From Natronomonas pharaonis DSM 2160 (lineage in GTDB: Archaea > Halobacteriota > Halobacteria > Halobacteriales > Haloarculaceae), in contig NC_007426.1 in the NCBI RefSeq assembly GCF_000026045.1, positions 1,488,001-1,552,000 on the forward strand: a DNA stretch of 64,000 nucleotides, read 5' to 3'. The first letter of the stretch is position 1, and every line of letters begins with the position of its first letter. The notes under the pieces are model-generated. The model searched no databases. It was given only the letters and a program-made list of their open reading frames with translations, and was not told the DNA's origin. Shown piece by piece: positions 51,630 to 60,537 of this stretch. A program made the translations under genes and the position numbers.

Positions 51630-52445
51630 CTACAGCAGCGCAAAGAGCACCAGATTGTGGAATCCGGGACCGAAGCCGACGGCCGCAACGAGACCCAAGA
51701 CGAGATACCCCTCGGCAGGCGCCTCGCGGACGTAGCTTTCAAACAGCACGACGATGGCGCCCCCAAGCGCTATTTTCACGAGCGCGAACAGCCAGCCGCC
51801 GCCGATGTCGGGGGGGAGCGCCGCACCGGCTTCGAGGATTATCCTGGACAGCGGCGTCTGCTCGCCGAAGCCAAGCAGGTCGTAGCCGACGGCCGTTGAA
51901 ATACCGTCGAGTGTGTGACCGAAGACCGCAAGGACGCCGACAGCGCCGGTTGCGGACACTTCGGCGGTCCGACTGAGGAGCACCCAGGCGACCGCGGTTG
52001 CGGCAATCGAGGCAGCAAGAATCACTGCTGACCCGGCGGCGCTCGTTCCCATCGTGTCCGGAGTCTCCGCCAGCGCGGCCGCGACGAGTGCGGCAGCAAG
52101 CAGCACACTGCCGGAAGCCGCGAGCGGCCCGGCAGCCCCAGTCAACGACCATGTCGACCCATCCCTATCGGCGACGCCAGCCCAGACACCCCCGGCGAGG
52201 ACACCGACCGAGACGTAGACTGCGGGTGCGCTGAAGAGTGGCGCGAGCGGCTCCGGGGCCGCGCCGGCCTGATAGAGTGCATACAGCGTACCCCCGGCAG
52301 CCATCCACGGTGCCAACGCCGCCACCGTTCGCTCTGTGACCGGCGGCCGACGCCGATACAGTAGCACGACCGCCACCACCCCTCCGAGCGCCAATGCGGC
52401 GAGGTACGGCAGCGCCGGCAATGCGAAATCCGATGGGAGTACCAC
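51630..52445 (-). CDS. DUF63-family integral membrane protein
   Basis: A 271-residue membrane protein with about seven to eight hydrophobic helices spread over its length. The C-terminal half has 'VFGHTLDGISTAVGYDLLGFGEQTPLSRIIL' (about 176-206) and 'FALVKIALGGAIVVLFESYV' (about 222-241), the best-preserved regions of the archaeal DUF63 family, whose function is unknown. I place the start at GTG 52445 because upstream sequence is antisense to the map promoter region and gene; no ATG fits. It is divergent from map, with 112 bp between them. Confidence 0.78.
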   Translation of the reverse strand: MVLPSDFALPALPYLAALALGGVVAVVLLYRRRPPVTERTVAALAPWMAAGGTLYALYQAGAAPEPLAPLFSAPAVYVSVGVLAGGVWAGVADRDGSTWSLTGAAGPLAASGSVLLAAALVAAALAETPDTMGTSAAGSAVILAASIAATAVAWVLLSRTAEVSATGAVGVLAVFGHTLDGISTAVGYDLLGFGEQTPLSRIILEAGAALPPDIGGGWLFALVKIALGGAIVVLFESYVREAPAEGYLVLGLVAAVGFGPGFHNLVLFALL

Positions 52446-52557
52446 TACCCGTGTCCGGGTCGTCGTCGTTGGAAAACGTTGCGATTGCGGTTCCGCGGCC
52501 GCCTGTCCGGACGCGCCGAACACAACCCCTTTTGCCGCACCGGTCGAATCCGGACGT

Positions 52558-53451
52558 ATGAGTGTCGACCTCAGCGACGAGAAGTTCGAGAAACACCGTG
52601 AGGCCGGCGAGATTCTCGCACAGGTCCGCGAGGAAGCCGCCGAGCGGGTCGAGGTCGGTGTGAGCCACCTCGACGTCGCCGAATACGCCGAAGAGCGCAT
52701 TCGCGAACTCGGCGGCGAGCCGGCTTTTCCGGTCAACATCAGCATCGACGAGGAGGCCGCCCACGCAACGCCAGCCCCCGACGACGAAAGCGAGTTCGGC
52801 GAGGAGATGGTGAACCTCGACATCGGCGTCCACGTCGACGGCTGGCTTGCCGACACCGCCGTTACCGTCGACCTCTCCGGAAACGCCGAACTGGCGGAGG
52901 CTTCCGCCGAAGCGCTTGAGGCGGCCATCGACGTCGTCGAGCCGGGCGTCCACACGGGCGAAATCGGCGCCGAGATCGAGTCAGTCATCGATGGCTACGG
53001 CTACAACCCGGTTGTCAACCTCTCGGGACACGGCCTCGGCCACTGGGAGCAGCACACCGAACCCAATATTCCGAACCGCGGCGTCCAGCAGGGCGTCGAA
53101 CTGGAGGTCGGCGACGTGGTTGCTATCGAGCCCTTCGCAACCGACGGCGGCGGCAAAGTGAGCGAGGGCGCCACGGAAGAAATCTACGCGCTCGAACGGG
53201 AGGCGAGCGTCCGCGACCGCGGGGCACGACAGGCGCTCGAACAGATTGTCGAGGAGTTCAAGACGCTTCCCTTCGCCCGCCGATGGCTGGAGACGAGCCG
53301 CGCCGAGATGGCGCTTCGGCGACTCAAGCAAAAGAACGTCGTCCACGGCTATCCCGTCCTCAAGGAAGAGGACGGCTGTCTTGTCAGCCAAAAGGAGCAC
53401 ACGGTGCTCGTGACCGAAGACGGCTGTGAAGTGACGACGCGGCCGCGCTAG
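52558..53451 (+). CDS. map: Methionine aminopeptidase, archaeal type II
   Basis: A 297-residue metalloprotease that removes the initiator Met from new proteins. The five metal ligands are in place: Asp in 'NLDIGVHVDGWLADTAVTVDL' (both Asp, about residues 86-106), His in 'NLSGHGLGHWEQHTEP' (about 154), Glu in 'AIEPFATDGG' (about 188) and Glu near the end ('LVSQKEHTVLVTEDG'). The insertion before the last strand and the length mark the archaeal/eukaryotic MetAP2 type. The ATG at 52558 starts MSVDLSDEKFEKH. Confidence 0.96.
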   Translation: MSVDLSDEKFEKHREAGEILAQVREEAAERVEVGVSHLDVAEYAEERIRELGGEPAFPVNISIDEEAAHATPAPDDESEFGEEMVNLDIGVHVDGWLADTAVTVDLSGNAELAEASAEALEAAIDVVEPGVHTGEIGAEIESVIDGYGYNPVVNLSGHGLGHWEQHTEPNIPNRGVQQGVELEVGDVVAIEPFATDGGGKVSEGATEEIYALEREASVRDRGARQALEQIVEEFKTLPFARRWLETSRAEMALRRLKQKNVVHGYPVLKEEDGCLVSQKEHTVLVTEDGCEVTTRPR

Positions 53452-53482
53452 CGACACGGATACGGCGCGTCTGTCGGCTGCC

Positions 53483-53686
53483 TTACTCGTTGTTCATTCG
53501 AATCGACCGCTCCCGGCCGCAGAGCCGACACGATGTAACGCGATACGGCTCCCGGGAGAACTGCGCGTTTTCCGCCCGGTCGCTCTCGGTACGGAGCTCA
53601 ATGCTCACGTCGTGTGGCGTCTCCCGGCCGCAGTCCGCACACGGTTCTGTCATTCCAGCGTCATCGTCGTCGATTCGGGTTGCCAT
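53483..53686 (-). CDS. Small zinc-finger-like protein with two CxxC
   Basis: A 67-residue haloarchaeal protein. Two Cys pairs (CADC near residues 16-19 and CRLC near 53-56) are separated by a beta-rich central segment, forming a probable zinc ribbon. It could bind nucleic acid or protein; nothing more specific shows. It is convergent with map, 31 bp away. Small two-CxxC proteins like this are widespread and unassigned in haloarchaea. Confidence 0.72.
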   Translation of the reverse strand: MATRIDDDDAGMTEPCADCGRETPHDVSIELRTESDRAENAQFSREPYRVTSCRLCGRERSIRMNNE

Positions 53687-53868
53687 GCGTGGTCGACGCT
53701 ATCGACGGGAGGGGGATAAAGCGGGAGTTCGGTTGCAGACCGTTCAACCGTTTACCGAAATCCGGGGGGATTCGCGGCGGCGAGCGAAGATTGTTCCAGA
53801 TAGTTCTAGAGCGTTTAACAAGGCATCTAAGGCACTCTCATTCTAGCCAGCATCTGCTGAACAGCCAA

Positions 53869-53880
53869 AATATTTAAATA
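53869..53880 (+). promoter_or_regulatory. TATA box for the HIT gene, in an AT-rich spacer
   Basis: AATATTTAAATA lies about 72 bases before the HIT ATG, leaving a leader of roughly 40-45 bases, longer than usual here. The spacer 53687-53946 has no gene, and its second half is distinctly AT-rich. Confidence 0.5.
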
Positions 53881-53946
53881 CAACCTTCGGCATCTGGAGG
53901 CGCGAACATCCGTGCGCTTCATCCATCAGGGGGTTCATCATCCACC

Positions 53947-54486
53947 ATGGACCAGGTGTTCGCGCCGTGGCGCATCAAGTGGGTCGAACGCGAGGACAAA
54001 AACGAGGCCATCGATGGGTGCCCGTTCTGTGTGCTTCCGGAGCGTGACGACGCCAGTGAGTCGCTGGTCGTTGCCGAGTCCGAACACGCCTTCGTGCTGC
54101 TGAACAACTATCCCTACAACCCCGGTCACGCGATGGTCATCCCACGACCGCACGTCGGGGAGTATCCCGAACTGGAGCCGGATGTCCTGTTCGACCACGC
54201 GCGGCTCAAGCAGCGCACCATCGAAGCGCTCAATGCGGCCTTCGAACCCGACGGCATCAACGCCGGACTCAACCTCGGCGAGGCGTCAGGGGGGTCCATC
54301 GACGACCACCTCCACACCCATCTCGTCCCGCGGTGGCACGGCGATACGAACTTCATGCCGGTCTGTTCGGACACGAAAGTCATCGTCCAGGCGGTCGAAG
54401 AAACCCACGAGCAACTCATGGAGGCGTTCGCCGCCCAGCCCGATACGGAACCGCTCGACAGCGGTGCCGTCTTTGTCGACATCTAA
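53947..54486 (+). CDS. HIT-family hydrolase (AP4A phosphorylase-like)
   Basis: A 179-residue histidine triad protein. The triad is 'DDHLHTHLVPRW' (His-x-His-x-His type, about residues 119-130), and 'FVLLNNYPYNPGHAMVIPRPH' (about 47-67) is the nucleotide-binding start of the Fhit/AP4A branch. A Cys pair near residues 25-28 (CPFC) may bind zinc. HIT enzymes cleave or transfer nucleotides from substrates such as AppppA or adenylyl phosphoramidates. The start ATG at 53947 gives MDQVFAPWRIKWVE, the usual beginning. Confidence 0.92.
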   Translation: MDQVFAPWRIKWVEREDKNEAIDGCPFCVLPERDDASESLVVAESEHAFVLLNNYPYNPGHAMVIPRPHVGEYPELEPDVLFDHARLKQRTIEALNAAFEPDGINAGLNLGEASGGSIDDHLHTHLVPRWHGDTNFMPVCSDTKVIVQAVEETHEQLMEAFAAQPDTEPLDSGAVFVDI

Positions 54487-54567
54487 TCGCGCGTTTTCGT
54501 CGCCGAAACCACCGGTTCGACCGCTCTAATCCTGTCACTTATCCGGACAGTCCTCCAACAGCAGCCA

Positions 54568-55539
54568 ATGCGAACCACCGCGGCCGAGGAGGCGGGGTTG
54601 GAAACCGAGACCGCGCGTCGGCGGTTCAGCCGCGCCAGCCTCGTCAACGTCGCGGGGAACGCGGTGAAGATTCTTGTGGAGGGTGCTGTCGGCCTCGCGT
54701 TCGGGTCGGTGGCGCTGCTTGCCGACGCTGCTCACTCAGTGGCCGACCTCGTTGCTAGCGCTGTTGTGTTGGTGTGGGGCCGTAGCGTCTACACCGACCC
54801 GGACGAAAACCACCCACACGGCCACCAACGGGTTGAGCCGCTGGCGGCGCTCTTTGTCGGGAGTCTCATCGTGCTCCTTGGGCTCAACCTCTTTTATGAG
54901 TCGGCAACCGGGCTTGTCGCCGGCCCGGAGGTGCAGTTCCACCCGCTCCTCGTCGGGGCGTTGCTCTTTGCGATGGCGGATATGTATCTACTGTACTGGT
55001 ATACGACGCACATCAACGAGTCGGTCGGCTCCTCGGCGCTTGAAGCGCTGGCCATCGACTGTCGAAACGATATCTACACCACTATCGCGGCTCTCTGTGG
55101 CGTCATCGGCGTTTTCTTCGGCTATCCGCTCTTCGACGCCGTCGCCGGCGGGTTGGTGAGCGTTCTGGTCGTCTACCAGGGGTTCGAAATCAGCCGCGAG
55201 AACGTCTCGTATCTCGTCGGTGCGTCACCGTCGGACCAGCAGCGTCAGCGCGTCGTCGAGACGCTTACCGACCATCCGGCCGTCCACGGTGCCCACGATG
55301 TGGCGGTCTTCTACGACGGGACCGACATCGAGGTCGAAGCCCATGTCGAAGTCGACGGCGAGCTAACACTCGTTGAGGCCCACGACATCGAGACGGAGCT
55401 GGTCTCGGCGCTGCGGTCGCTGGAGTCAGTCGGTGACGTGCATCTCCATCTTGACCCGGCCGGCATCGGAGAATGGAAAGACGCGGCGGTGAACGAACAG
55501 CGAGGGCCGGAGACTCAGACCGGCTCGCCGAAGCAGTAG
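54568..55539 (+). CDS. Cation diffusion facilitator (CDF) metal transporter
   Basis: A 323-residue transporter. Six membrane helices lie within residues 25-215. Metal-binding residues appear in 'LLADAAHSVADLVAS' (HSxxD, about 49-63), a His-rich 'HPHGHQRVEPLAA' loop (about 81-93) and 'LEALAIDCRNDIYTT' (about 157-171). The C-terminal cytoplasmic ferredoxin-like domain has 'HDVAVFYDGTDIEVEAHVEVDG'. It should export Zn2+ or a like divalent ion in exchange for H+ or K+. The last 25 bases overlap the 3' end of the convergent tRNA-modifying gene. Confidence 0.92.
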   Translation: MRTTAAEEAGLETETARRRFSRASLVNVAGNAVKILVEGAVGLAFGSVALLADAAHSVADLVASAVVLVWGRSVYTDPDENHPHGHQRVEPLAALFVGSLIVLLGLNLFYESATGLVAGPEVQFHPLLVGALLFAMADMYLLYWYTTHINESVGSSALEALAIDCRNDIYTTIAALCGVIGVFFGYPLFDAVAGGLVSVLVVYQGFEISRENVSYLVGASPSDQQRQRVVETLTDHPAVHGAHDVAVFYDGTDIEVEAHVEVDGELTLVEAHDIETELVSALRSLESVGDVHLHLDPAGIGEWKDAAVNEQRGPETQTGSPKQ

Positions 55540-56759
55540 ACGGTCTCGCTGTCAGTAATTGTAACATCTAGCATGTCGCCCGGGTCGATGTCGTGCTCTG
55601 TGGCATCGGTAACGATAACCTGCCGGTAGGCTTCGTCGCGGCATTTCACCGAATCGCCGGTCCCCTGCTCGACAACCAGCACCTCGCGTGTCTCGCCGAC
55701 CATCGAGCCGTAGACCTCTCGACAGATATCCATCTTCAGGTCGGTCATCGCCTTCGAGCGCTCCTTCTTTATCGTTCCACCGAGCCCCTTCATGTCGGCA
55801 GCGTCCGTACCTGGGCGCTTCGAAAAGCGAGTGACGTTGATTTTCTCGGGACGAACCTCTGCAAGCAGTTCCATCGACAGCTCGTGGTCGGCCTCGTCCT
55901 CTGTCGGGAAGCCGACGATGAAATCCGTCGACAGCGTCCAATGGTCGAGCCGCTCGTCGAAGGCGTCGACGATGTCTTTGAACTTCTCGACGCGGTGCTG
56001 CCGGCGCATGTCTTCGAGGACATCGTCGCTACCGGACTGCACCGGGGCGTGGATGAAGTTGTAGAGCTTCTCGTTTTCGGCGAAGACATCCGCCAGTTCC
56101 TCGTGTATCCCGTGGACGCCGCCGGGGTTTGCCATCCCGAGCCGGACGCGGAACTCGCCGTCGATGTCGCAGATGCGGTCCAACAGCTCGGGGAGTTTCC
56201 GCTCGCCCGTATCCCAGCCGTACACGCCGGTGTCTTGACCAGTGATGCGGAGCTCCTTTGCCCCCGCGTGAACCAGCGCTCGAGCCTTCTCGACGTTTTC
56301 CGCAACTGGCGGGGAGTCGACCCGGCCGGTCGCGAATTTCGTGATGCAGTACGAGCAGTTGCTCATACAGCCGCGAGCGATGGGGAGGATGCCGACAACA
56401 CCGTCGAGCACCGGCTCGGCGTCGGGCGTCGTCGTCGGACATTCGCCGTTTGTGACCGCCGTCGGAACGTCTTCCCAGTGGAGCACCTGTGCGTCGATGT
56501 CGCCGAACTCGTCGCCTTGGGCGAGTGCCATACAGCCGGTGACGATGAGGTCAGCCGTCTCGGCTTCGAGTTCCTCGGCCCGCCGGAGCATGTTTCGCTC
56601 GGTCTTCTCGACGACCGTGCAGGTGTTGAGAATGGCCACATCGGCTTTCTCGGGGGTGTCGACGCGGTAGTGGCCCGCGTCGCGGAGCTTCCGCTCTATC
56701 TGGCGGCTCTCACCCCGGTTCGACGTACAGCCGTACGTCTCGATGTGATAGGTGGCCAT
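55515..56759 (-). CDS. tRNA-t6A methylthiotransferase (e-MtaB/CDKAL1 type)
   Basis: A 414-residue radical-SAM methylthiotransferase that turns t6A37 of tRNA into ms2t6A. The N-terminal UPF0004 domain has three cluster Cys ('YGCTSNRGESRQIE', 'AILNTCTVVEKTERN' and 'VTGCMALAQGDE'). The radical-SAM CxxxCxxC is in 'RGCMSNCSYCITKFATG' (about residues 129-145). A C-terminal TRAM domain ('VLVVEQGTGDSVKCRDEAYRQV') ends it. The archaeal/eukaryotic subgroup is indicated by length and motif forms. It overlaps the CDF gene tail-to-tail by 25 bases. Confidence 0.93.
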   Translation of the reverse strand: MATYHIETYGCTSNRGESRQIERKLRDAGHYRVDTPEKADVAILNTCTVVEKTERNMLRRAEELEAETADLIVTGCMALAQGDEFGDIDAQVLHWEDVPTAVTNGECPTTTPDAEPVLDGVVGILPIARGCMSNCSYCITKFATGRVDSPPVAENVEKARALVHAGAKELRITGQDTGVYGWDTGERKLPELLDRICDIDGEFRVRLGMANPGGVHGIHEELADVFAENEKLYNFIHAPVQSGSDDVLEDMRRQHRVEKFKDIVDAFDERLDHWTLSTDFIVGFPTEDEADHELSMELLAEVRPEKINVTRFSKRPGTDAADMKGLGGTIKKERSKAMTDLKMDICREVYGSMVGETREVLVVEQGTGDSVKCRDEAYRQVIVTDATEHDIDPGDMLDVTITDSETVYCFGEPV

Positions 56760-56817
56760 CGGTTATCCGCGGTAATGGGTCGGCACGCAAAAGGGCGACG
56801 TTTCGGACGGCTCGCCG

Positions 56818-57465
56818 CTACGTCTCGAAGGCCGCCGGGTCGAAGCCGTCGACGATGGCAGCGCCCGCAGAGGCGCCGATGCGGTCGGCGCCGGCATCGA
56901 ACATCTCGACAGCCGCCTCAAAGCTGCCGATGCCACCGCTGGCTTTGACGGGGAGGTACTCGGCCATCGTCTCGACGGCCGCGACAGTCGCATCCCCATT
57001 GAACCCCGTCGCTGTCTTGAGGTACGCCGCATCGGCGTCTGCGGCGAGTTCGCAGGCGGTCCGAAGCTCGGACGCCGACAGCAGTGGCGCCTCAACGATG
57101 ACCTTTACCGGCACGGGGACGGCGGCGACGACCTGTTCTATCTCCGCACGGACGGCATCGGTGTCGCCGCCCCGCAGTCGGCCGACGTTGATGACGACAT
57201 CAATTTCGTCAGCCCCGGCCTGCCAGACCGTTTCGGCTTCCGTGGCTTTCGTCTCCGTGGCGTGCTGGCCGTGCGGGAAGCCACAGACGGAGACGAGTGT
57301 CACGTCCGGGGCGTAGTCGGAAGCGGCCTCAACGTAGCAGGGCGGCACGCAAGCGTTCATCCCGTACTCCGCGGCGGCATCAAGCACCGCCTCGACATCC
57401 CCGGGCGCTGTCTCCGGGCCGAGGACGGTGTGGTCGATGCGGGCGGCAAACGTATCGCGGTCCAT
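56818..57465 (-). CDS. deoC: Deoxyribose-phosphate aldolase
   Basis: A 215-residue TIM-barrel aldolase splitting 2-deoxyribose-5-phosphate into glyceraldehyde-3-phosphate and acetaldehyde. '[18 protein letters not shown]' (about residues 10-27), '[14 protein letters not shown]' (about 87-100) and '[12 protein letters not shown]' (about 143-154) carry the family's catalytic Asp and Schiff-base Lys. '[16 protein letters not shown]' supplies the phosphate loop with the second Lys. It fits with the nucleoside phosphorylase in deoxynucleoside breakdown. It stands alone, divergent from the ribose-1,5-bisphosphate isomerase gene. Confidence 0.95.
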   Translation of the reverse strand: MDRDTFAARIDHTVLGPETAPGDVEAVLDAAAEYGMNACVPPCYVEAASDYAPDVTLVSVCGFPHGQHATETKATEAETVWQAGADEIDVVINVGRLRGGDTDAVRAEIEQVVAAVPVPVKVIVEAPLLSASELRTACELAADADAAYLKTATGFNGDATVAAVETMAEYLPVKASGGIGSFEAAVEMFDAGADRIGASAGAAIVDGFDPAAFET

Positions 57466-57584
57466 ACCGTGTTATCGCAACGCCCTCAATTAAATAATAC
57501 GCAGCCGGCACCGGAGACAGGACGCCCGCCCGGTCACGGAACGACCGCCGCGGGTCTTTTTGTCCCCCCGAGCGAACGGCACCC

Positions 57585-58589
57585 ATGGACGAGACGCCGG
57601 AGCTCCATTCCGATGTCGAGGAGACTGCCCGCCGTATCGCGGAGATGGAGGTCCGTGGAGCGGCTTCGATAGCCGATGCCGCTGCCGCTGCACTAGGAAC
57701 GCAGGCTGCGACAGCCGAAAGCGAGACACCGGAAGCGTTCCGGCGGACAATGCGCGCGGCTGCTCGACGGCTCTACGAGACGCGGCCGACGGCGGTCAGT
57801 CTGCCGAACGCGTTGCGGTATGTCCTGTCCGGAATGGACGGCGACGATGTCGAGACGCTTCAGACCACCGTCCAACAGCGCGTGTCAGCATTCCGGGACG
57901 ACCTCGATGACGCACAGGACCGGCTCGGGCAGATAGGGGCTGGGCGGTTTAGCGACGGCGATGTCGTGATGACCCACTGCCACTCGTCGGACGCCCTATC
58001 GTGTATCGAGGCGGCCGTCGAGTCGGGGGCCGACATCGAGGCTGTCGTCAAGGAGACCCGTCCGCGGAAACAGGGGCACATCACCGCCAGCGAACTCCGC
58101 GAACTCGGCGTGCCGGTGACGCTCATCGTCGACAGCGCCGCCCACAGTTTCCTCGACGACGTTGACCACGTCCTCGTCGGGGCCGACAGCATCGCCGCCG
58201 ACGGCAGTGTCATCAACAAAATCGGGACCGCCGGCCTCGCCGTGTCGGCCCGTGACCGCGGGGTTCCGGTCGTCGTCGCCGCCCAATCCATCAAGCTCCA
58301 CCCGAAGACGTTGACGGGGACGGCCGTGGCAATCGAGCGCCGGGATATCAGGGAGGTCCTCGACGAGGAGACACATGAGGACATTGGCGCTGCTGAGGTC
58401 GCCAACCCGGCCTTCGACGTAACACCGCCGCGGCACGTTGACGCCATCGTCACCGAACACGGCCAGTTCCCGCCGGAGAGCATCGTCACACTGATGCGAG
58501 AGCTGTTCGGCGACAGCGTCTCCGAACCGTGGACGGACCCAGACGGAACCGGGGCGACCGGGGCCAGCGCCGCTTCAGGTGGCGAGTAG
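57585..58589 (+). CDS. Ribose-1,5-bisphosphate isomerase (eIF2B-alpha family)
   Basis: A 334-residue member of the eIF2B/MtnA/R15P isomerase fold. Residues 1-110 are helical. 'VVMTHCHSSDALSC' (about residues 126-139) holds the catalytic Cys, 'SAAHSFLDDVDHVLVGADSI' (about 184-203) the catalytic Asp, and 'NKIGTAGLAVSARDRGVPV' (about 210-228) the phosphate-binding part. The archaeal enzyme converts ribose-1,5-bisphosphate to ribulose-1,5-bisphosphate. In haloarchaea this belongs to a non-carboxylating pentose-bisphosphate pathway rather than to RuBisCO; no RuBisCO gene is in the window. A translation-factor role is less likely. Confidence 0.85.
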   Translation: MDETPELHSDVEETARRIAEMEVRGAASIADAAAAALGTQAATAESETPEAFRRTMRAAARRLYETRPTAVSLPNALRYVLSGMDGDDVETLQTTVQQRVSAFRDDLDDAQDRLGQIGAGRFSDGDVVMTHCHSSDALSCIEAAVESGADIEAVVKETRPRKQGHITASELRELGVPVTLIVDSAAHSFLDDVDHVLVGADSIAADGSVINKIGTAGLAVSARDRGVPVVVAAQSIKLHPKTLTGTAVAIERRDIREVLDEETHEDIGAAEVANPAFDVTPPRHVDAIVTEHGQFPPESIVTLMRELFGDSVSEPWTDPDGTGATGASAASGGE

Positions 58590-58765
58590 AAACGGTTTTG
58601 TGTCCGACCGCTTGAGGTACACCCGGGAACCGCACGACCGCAAATCCGACTCGCCGGCCGCTTGGCCGGCTTGGGATTGCGGTAGTGCTGGCGGCGAGGC
58701 CCGTGTGGCCGTGCCGCCGTCTACGCAACCAGCGGTCCGTGCAGTTCCAATCAGCACAGCAAACT

Positions 58766-59230
58766 ATGGCACGAATGCATTCCCGCCGTCGCGGGTCGTC
58801 CGGTTCGGACCGCCCGACGGCAGACGAACCGCCGGAGTGGAGCGAAGTAGACGAAGACGCAATCGAAGACCGCGTCGTCGAGCTTGCCGAGGAAGGCTAC
58901 GACCCGAGCCAGATCGGCCTCAAGCTCCGCGACGAAGGTGTACAGGGTGTTCCGGTCCCTGACGTGAAGCTGGCGACCGGCAAGAAGGTCACCGAGATTC
59001 TCGAGGAAAACGACGCCGAAAACGAGCTGCCGGAAGACCTCCGCAACCTGATGGAGCGGGCCATCCGGCTCCGCGAGCACATGGACCGGAACCCCGGCGA
59101 CGCCCAGAACAAGCGGGCGCTCCAAAACACCGAATCGAAGATTCGACGCCTCGTCGACTACTACCGCGGCGACAAGCTCGACGAGGAGTTCACGTACAGC
59201 TACGAAGACGCCAAGGACCGACTGGAGTAA
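58766..59230 (+). CDS. rps15: 30S ribosomal protein S15
   Basis: A 154-residue archaeal uS15. 'MARMHSRRRGSSGSDRP' is the archaeal/eukaryotic N-terminus, followed by 'YDPSQIGLKLRDEGVQGVPVPDVK' (about residues 47-70) and the conserved rRNA-binding helices with 'LMERAIRLREHMDRNPGDAQNKRAL' and 'ESKIRRLVDYYR'. ATG at 58766 is the conserved start, although the frame is open upstream. It heads the operon rps15 - recJ-like - pcc1 - rps3ae, a grouping known in many archaea. Confidence 0.97.
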   Translation: MARMHSRRRGSSGSDRPTADEPPEWSEVDEDAIEDRVVELAEEGYDPSQIGLKLRDEGVQGVPVPDVKLATGKKVTEILEENDAENELPEDLRNLMERAIRLREHMDRNPGDAQNKRALQNTESKIRRLVDYYRGDKLDEEFTYSYEDAKDRLE

Positions 59231-59239
59231 CACACGCCG

Positions 59240-60313
59240 ATGTCAGCCGCCGGCCACCCGGAACCAGCCCGCGACCGCGTCGCCGCGACGCTCCGTGACG
59301 CCGAGTTCGTTCGGCTCGTCGCGACCGCCGACGGCGACGCCCTCGCAGCCGCAGGGCTGCTCGCCAGCGGACTGGACGCCGCCGAGGTACCCTATCAGGT
59401 GAGCCTCGCGGCCGTTCCGGACCCACCGGCGACAGACGCGGACTGTACGGTCGCCGTCGGCACCGACGGCGGCGACGTAACCGTCAGCGAGTCGCCGCTT
59501 GCGGTCGCCGCCGCCGAAATCGTCCGCAGTCTCGCCGCGGAAGCCGTCGACGCTACGCTCGCACTCGCCGGCGCGTACTGTGCCGGCTACGAACCCGAAG
59601 GGTGGCTGCTCGAACAGGCCGGCCTCGAACGAGCACCCGGAATCGCTATCCCGACCGACGACAGCATCGAGGGGCTTGCAGGCTCGACACTCCTGCATGC
59701 CGGGTTCTCTGGCGACGGCGAGGCCGCAGCGGCCGCGGTCGCTGACCTCGAAACCGCCGACGGTCGGTCGCTGGCTTCGCTGGCCGCGCTTTCGGCCGTG
59801 GAGGATGCGCCGCCACGAGCCGCCAACGCGGTGCAGCGATTCCTGCATCCTCACTCCGTCGACCGCTTCGAGACACTCGGCGGCTTCGCCGACGTGCTGG
59901 ATGCGGTCGCCAGAGAGCACCCCGGAAGTGGCATCGCGCTGGCGCTGGGCCACGACATCGAGGAGACGGCGCTGGAAGCGTGGCGTAGCCACGGCCAGCG
60001 CGCCCACGAGGCCGTTCGCTCGGCCTCGTCGAGCCGCTATGACGGCGTCTCCGTGGTCCGCGTCGACGGCGCAGCCCCGGACACGCTCGGGACTGTCGCC
60101 CGGCTCTGGTTCCACTATCGGAGCCCGGAGCCGACCGTCGTCGCCGTCACCGACGGCGCTGCAGCGGTCACAGCCGAGGGCGCAGTCGAGTCGCCGCTCC
60201 GGGAGGCCACGACGGCTCTCGGCGGCCGGTCGACCGCACGAAACGGCCACGGAACGGCCACCTTCGACGCGTCGGCAACCGATTTCACCGCCGCGATACG
60301 GGAGGCACTATGA
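59240..60313 (+). CDS. RecJ-like DHH-fold protein
   Basis: A 357-residue protein, nine bases after rps15. Position and pattern match the haloarchaeal RecJ-like exonuclease genes of this operon. 'FVRLVATADGDALAAAGLLASGL' (about residues 22-44) stands where DHH-family proteins have the first Asp motif, and 'LALAGAYCAGYEPEGWLLEQAG' and the later 'GIALALGHDIEETALEAWRS' follow in DHH/DHHA1 order. The usual Asp-His-His triad is not visible, so nuclease activity is doubtful; it may be a structural homologue of Cdc45/GAN-type proteins. The end overlaps pcc1 by four bases. Confidence 0.7.
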   Translation: MSAAGHPEPARDRVAATLRDAEFVRLVATADGDALAAAGLLASGLDAAEVPYQVSLAAVPDPPATDADCTVAVGTDGGDVTVSESPLAVAAAEIVRSLAAEAVDATLALAGAYCAGYEPEGWLLEQAGLERAPGIAIPTDDSIEGLAGSTLLHAGFSGDGEAAAAAVADLETADGRSLASLAALSAVEDAPPRAANAVQRFLHPHSVDRFETLGGFADVLDAVAREHPGSGIALALGHDIEETALEAWRSHGQRAHEAVRSASSSRYDGVSVVRVDGAAPDTLGTVARLWFHYRSPEPTVVAVTDGAAAVTAEGAVESPLREATTALGGRSTARNGHGTATFDASATDFTAAIREAL

Positions 60314-60537
60314 CCCAGCGTCGCCTGACGATACGGACCGACCACGACCGACCCGAAGTCGTCGCGGCCGCAGTCGCCGCTGACAACACAGCCGAGCTAT
60401 CGACGCATGCCGAGGACGGAACGGTCGAGACCACAATCGAGCGCGAGACGACCGGCGGCCTCCGAACGACGGCTGACGACTACGTGTGTAACCTCATCGT
60501 CGCACAGCAGACAACCGACACGACAACCCAATCATGA
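60310..60537 (+). CDS. pcc1: KEOPS complex subunit Pcc1
   Basis: A 75-residue Pcc1 homologue of normal archaeal length. 'AAVAADNTAELSTHAEDGTVETTIER' forms the strand-helix pattern of the family (about residues 19-44), ending in a helix 'LRTTADDYVCNLIVAQQ'. In KEOPS, Pcc1 dimerises and binds Kae1 to make the t6A base at position 37 of ANN-decoding tRNAs, the substrate of the methylthiotransferase at 55515. Its ATG overlaps the previous stop and its end overlaps rps3ae by four bases. Confidence 0.92.
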   Translation: MTQRRLTIRTDHDRPEVVAAAVAADNTAELSTHAEDGTVETTIERETTGGLRTTADDYVCNLIVAQQTTDTTTQS

